Of a DNA stretch of 52,209 bases, positions 51,262-52,209 are shown in pieces (position 1 is the first letter of the stretch; each line of letters begins with the position of its first letter). The position numbers were made by a program, and so were the translations under genes. The DNA is from Caldifarciminota bacterium (GTDB lineage: Bacteria > Hydrothermota > Tepidihabitantia > SM23-42). The notes under the pieces are model-generated. The model worked only from the letters and a program-made list of their open reading frames with translations. It was not told the DNA's origin and made no database searches. The DNA is taken from NCBI GenBank assembly GCA_020341755.1, contig CP070834.1:2061144-2113352 (forward strand), in the 5' to 3' direction.

Positions 51262-52194
51262 TTATTTCCGTCGGCGCGCAAATAATTCCCTGATCGTAAG
51301 ACGTATGCCCGGGCTTATACTCCATTCATAGAGATCATCCTTGTGCCGCAGTAGACACTCCAGCTGCAGCGCCACCGTACCCGCGCCGCGCATGAGCGGC
51401 AGGTGGTAGTCAAAGGTAATGCCGTGTTCAGTAATACCGCGCATGTACCAGGGATTGAAATGGTAGGATATGCCTGTCCTCTTCTTAAAAAAACCCAGCT
51501 TCAGTCGATTGCAGTCCTGATAATCATCATGCTCTGGCCAGAACGAACGTTCGAAAACGAGATTCGCCCGACCGCCGAACATGTCATGAGTAAGACCCAG
51601 CGACAGCCTGCTCGGCAGGGTGATCGAGGTATCGGTGCTCGGTGTTTCGACCGTCATATCACCAAGTTCAAAACTTGCCGAGAAGAACATCACCCGCAAG
51701 CCGATGTTAAGCACTTTGCCTTCGTACGAGTAATCGAACGTATCAATGAGCTGGTATCCGCTCATTGTATACTGCCATATTTCGGCAGCGTTCCCGAAGA
51801 GGTATGATCCCCGAAGGGCGACCTCGCCTGCCGGGAATACCTTCGCCACGCAGCCGTACAATTCATCGACACCGCCATCACCGTCAAGGTAGATGTTGAG
51901 TGCATCTTCCTGAAAATAGACGTCGAAACTTTGATCAAAGCGCTCCAGATTGCCGAAGCCGATGGCAAAGCCTTTGCCCACCGGTGCGGTAAGACTGAAT
52001 TGGAATGGATGCGTCCAGAATATACCGCGGAAATCACTGCCCTGATTCAGGATGGTGAACTCTGGTTTCATTCGTATCGAGATGATCGTGCTCTTCCCGA
52101 TATTGGTGAACGGGCTCCGGAAAACAGACATATCCTCGCCCAGTCCGTTCAGTGAGAATACCGACGCTGTATAGAGAGCAATGAGAATGATCAT
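51262..52194 (-). CDS. Outer-membrane beta-barrel-like protein, unknown function
   Basis: A 310-residue protein with a signal peptide (MIILIALYTASVFSLNG) and many alternating amphipathic strands (FTILNQGSDFRGIFW, KGFAIGFGNLERFDQSFDVYF, VALRGSYLFGNAAEIWQYTM), which fits an outer-membrane barrel. GGGAGG precedes the ATG. It is upstream of the sigma-54 regulator with a 45-bp gap and may be co-transcribed. No family is recognised. Confidence 0.68.
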   Translation of the reverse strand: MIILIALYTASVFSLNGLGEDMSVFRSPFTNIGKSTIISIRMKPEFTILNQGSDFRGIFWTHPFQFSLTAPVGKGFAIGFGNLERFDQSFDVYFQEDALNIYLDGDGGVDELYGCVAKVFPAGEVALRGSYLFGNAAEIWQYTMSGYQLIDTFDYSYEGKVLNIGLRVMFFSASFELGDMTVETPSTDTSITLPSRLSLGLTHDMFGGRANLVFERSFWPEHDDYQDCNRLKLGFFKKRTGISYHFNPWYMRGITEHGITFDYHLPLMRGAGTVALQLECLLRHKDDLYEWSISPGIRLTIRELFARRRK

Positions 52195-52209
52195 AGCATG
52201 CCTCCCGGG

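Overview
The window is a compact, mid-GC chromosomal stretch from an uncultivated diderm (Gram-negative type) bacterium. The outer membrane is implied by BamA, an Skp-like chaperone, LolA, a TonB-family protein, a SurA/PpiD-like foldase and several beta-barrel-like proteins. ClpC, the c-di-AMP cyclase CdaA, two secreted proteins with gingipain-type C-terminal sorting tails, type IV pilins and TPR/ABC operons together argue against Proteobacteria. They fit the FCB-side candidate phyla, with candidate division WOR-3/Stahlbacteria and its neighbours as my best guess; this is inference. No mobile element, CRISPR array, tRNA or rRNA was seen.

Layout. 1-5300 (minus strand): a partial AlkZ/YcaQ-like DNA glycosylase, a membrane HD-GYP protein, a TonB-like protein and a secreted beta-propeller protein, then about 950 bp without a protein gene that holds a promoter, direct repeats and a candidate structured small RNA with its own promoter and terminator. 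5300-10800 (minus): zinc-ribbon protein, hisS, VanZ-like protein, EIIA-like protein, rubredoxin, nucleoside phosphorylase, M23 peptidase and an AsnC-like regulator. 10848-15086 (minus): the classical mnmE-jag-yidC-yidD-rnpA-rpmH cluster, here without dnaA. 15168-22822 (plus): a HEAT-repeat protein and an HD-GYP protein sharing an N-terminal domain, then folP-cdaA and sppA-lipoprotein-GH84-barrel. 22878-28292 (minus): a secreted sorting-tail protein, CheW-MCP-CheW and an Eis-like acetyltransferase. 28453-40050 (plus): lolA, a thioesterase, rimO, barrel and TPR proteins, a tryptophanase-like enzyme, then clpC-bamA-skp. 40070-45333 (minus): a Spy-like protein, a second rubredoxin, glgA, galT and a double-parvulin foldase. 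45453-47895 (plus): an ABC exporter operon with a TPR protein. 47913-52194 (minus): a HAMP protein, two type IV pilins, a sigma-54 response regulator and a barrel-like protein.

Themes. (a) Envelope biogenesis dominates: LolA, BamA, Skp, SurA-like, YidC/YidD, TonB and SppA. (b) Two second-messenger systems appear, c-di-GMP (two HD-GYP proteins) and c-di-AMP (CdaA). (c) Promoters are unusually legible. Twelve TTGAC/TTTAC-type promoters were found, eleven with a 16-bp spacer. Seven of them sit so close to the start codon that the mRNA should be leaderless, while other genes keep strong Shine-Dalgarno sequences. (d) The pilin operon has a near-consensus sigma-54 promoter beside an NtrC/PilR-type regulator, and a terminator-like hairpin lies inside the leader codons of its second pilin.
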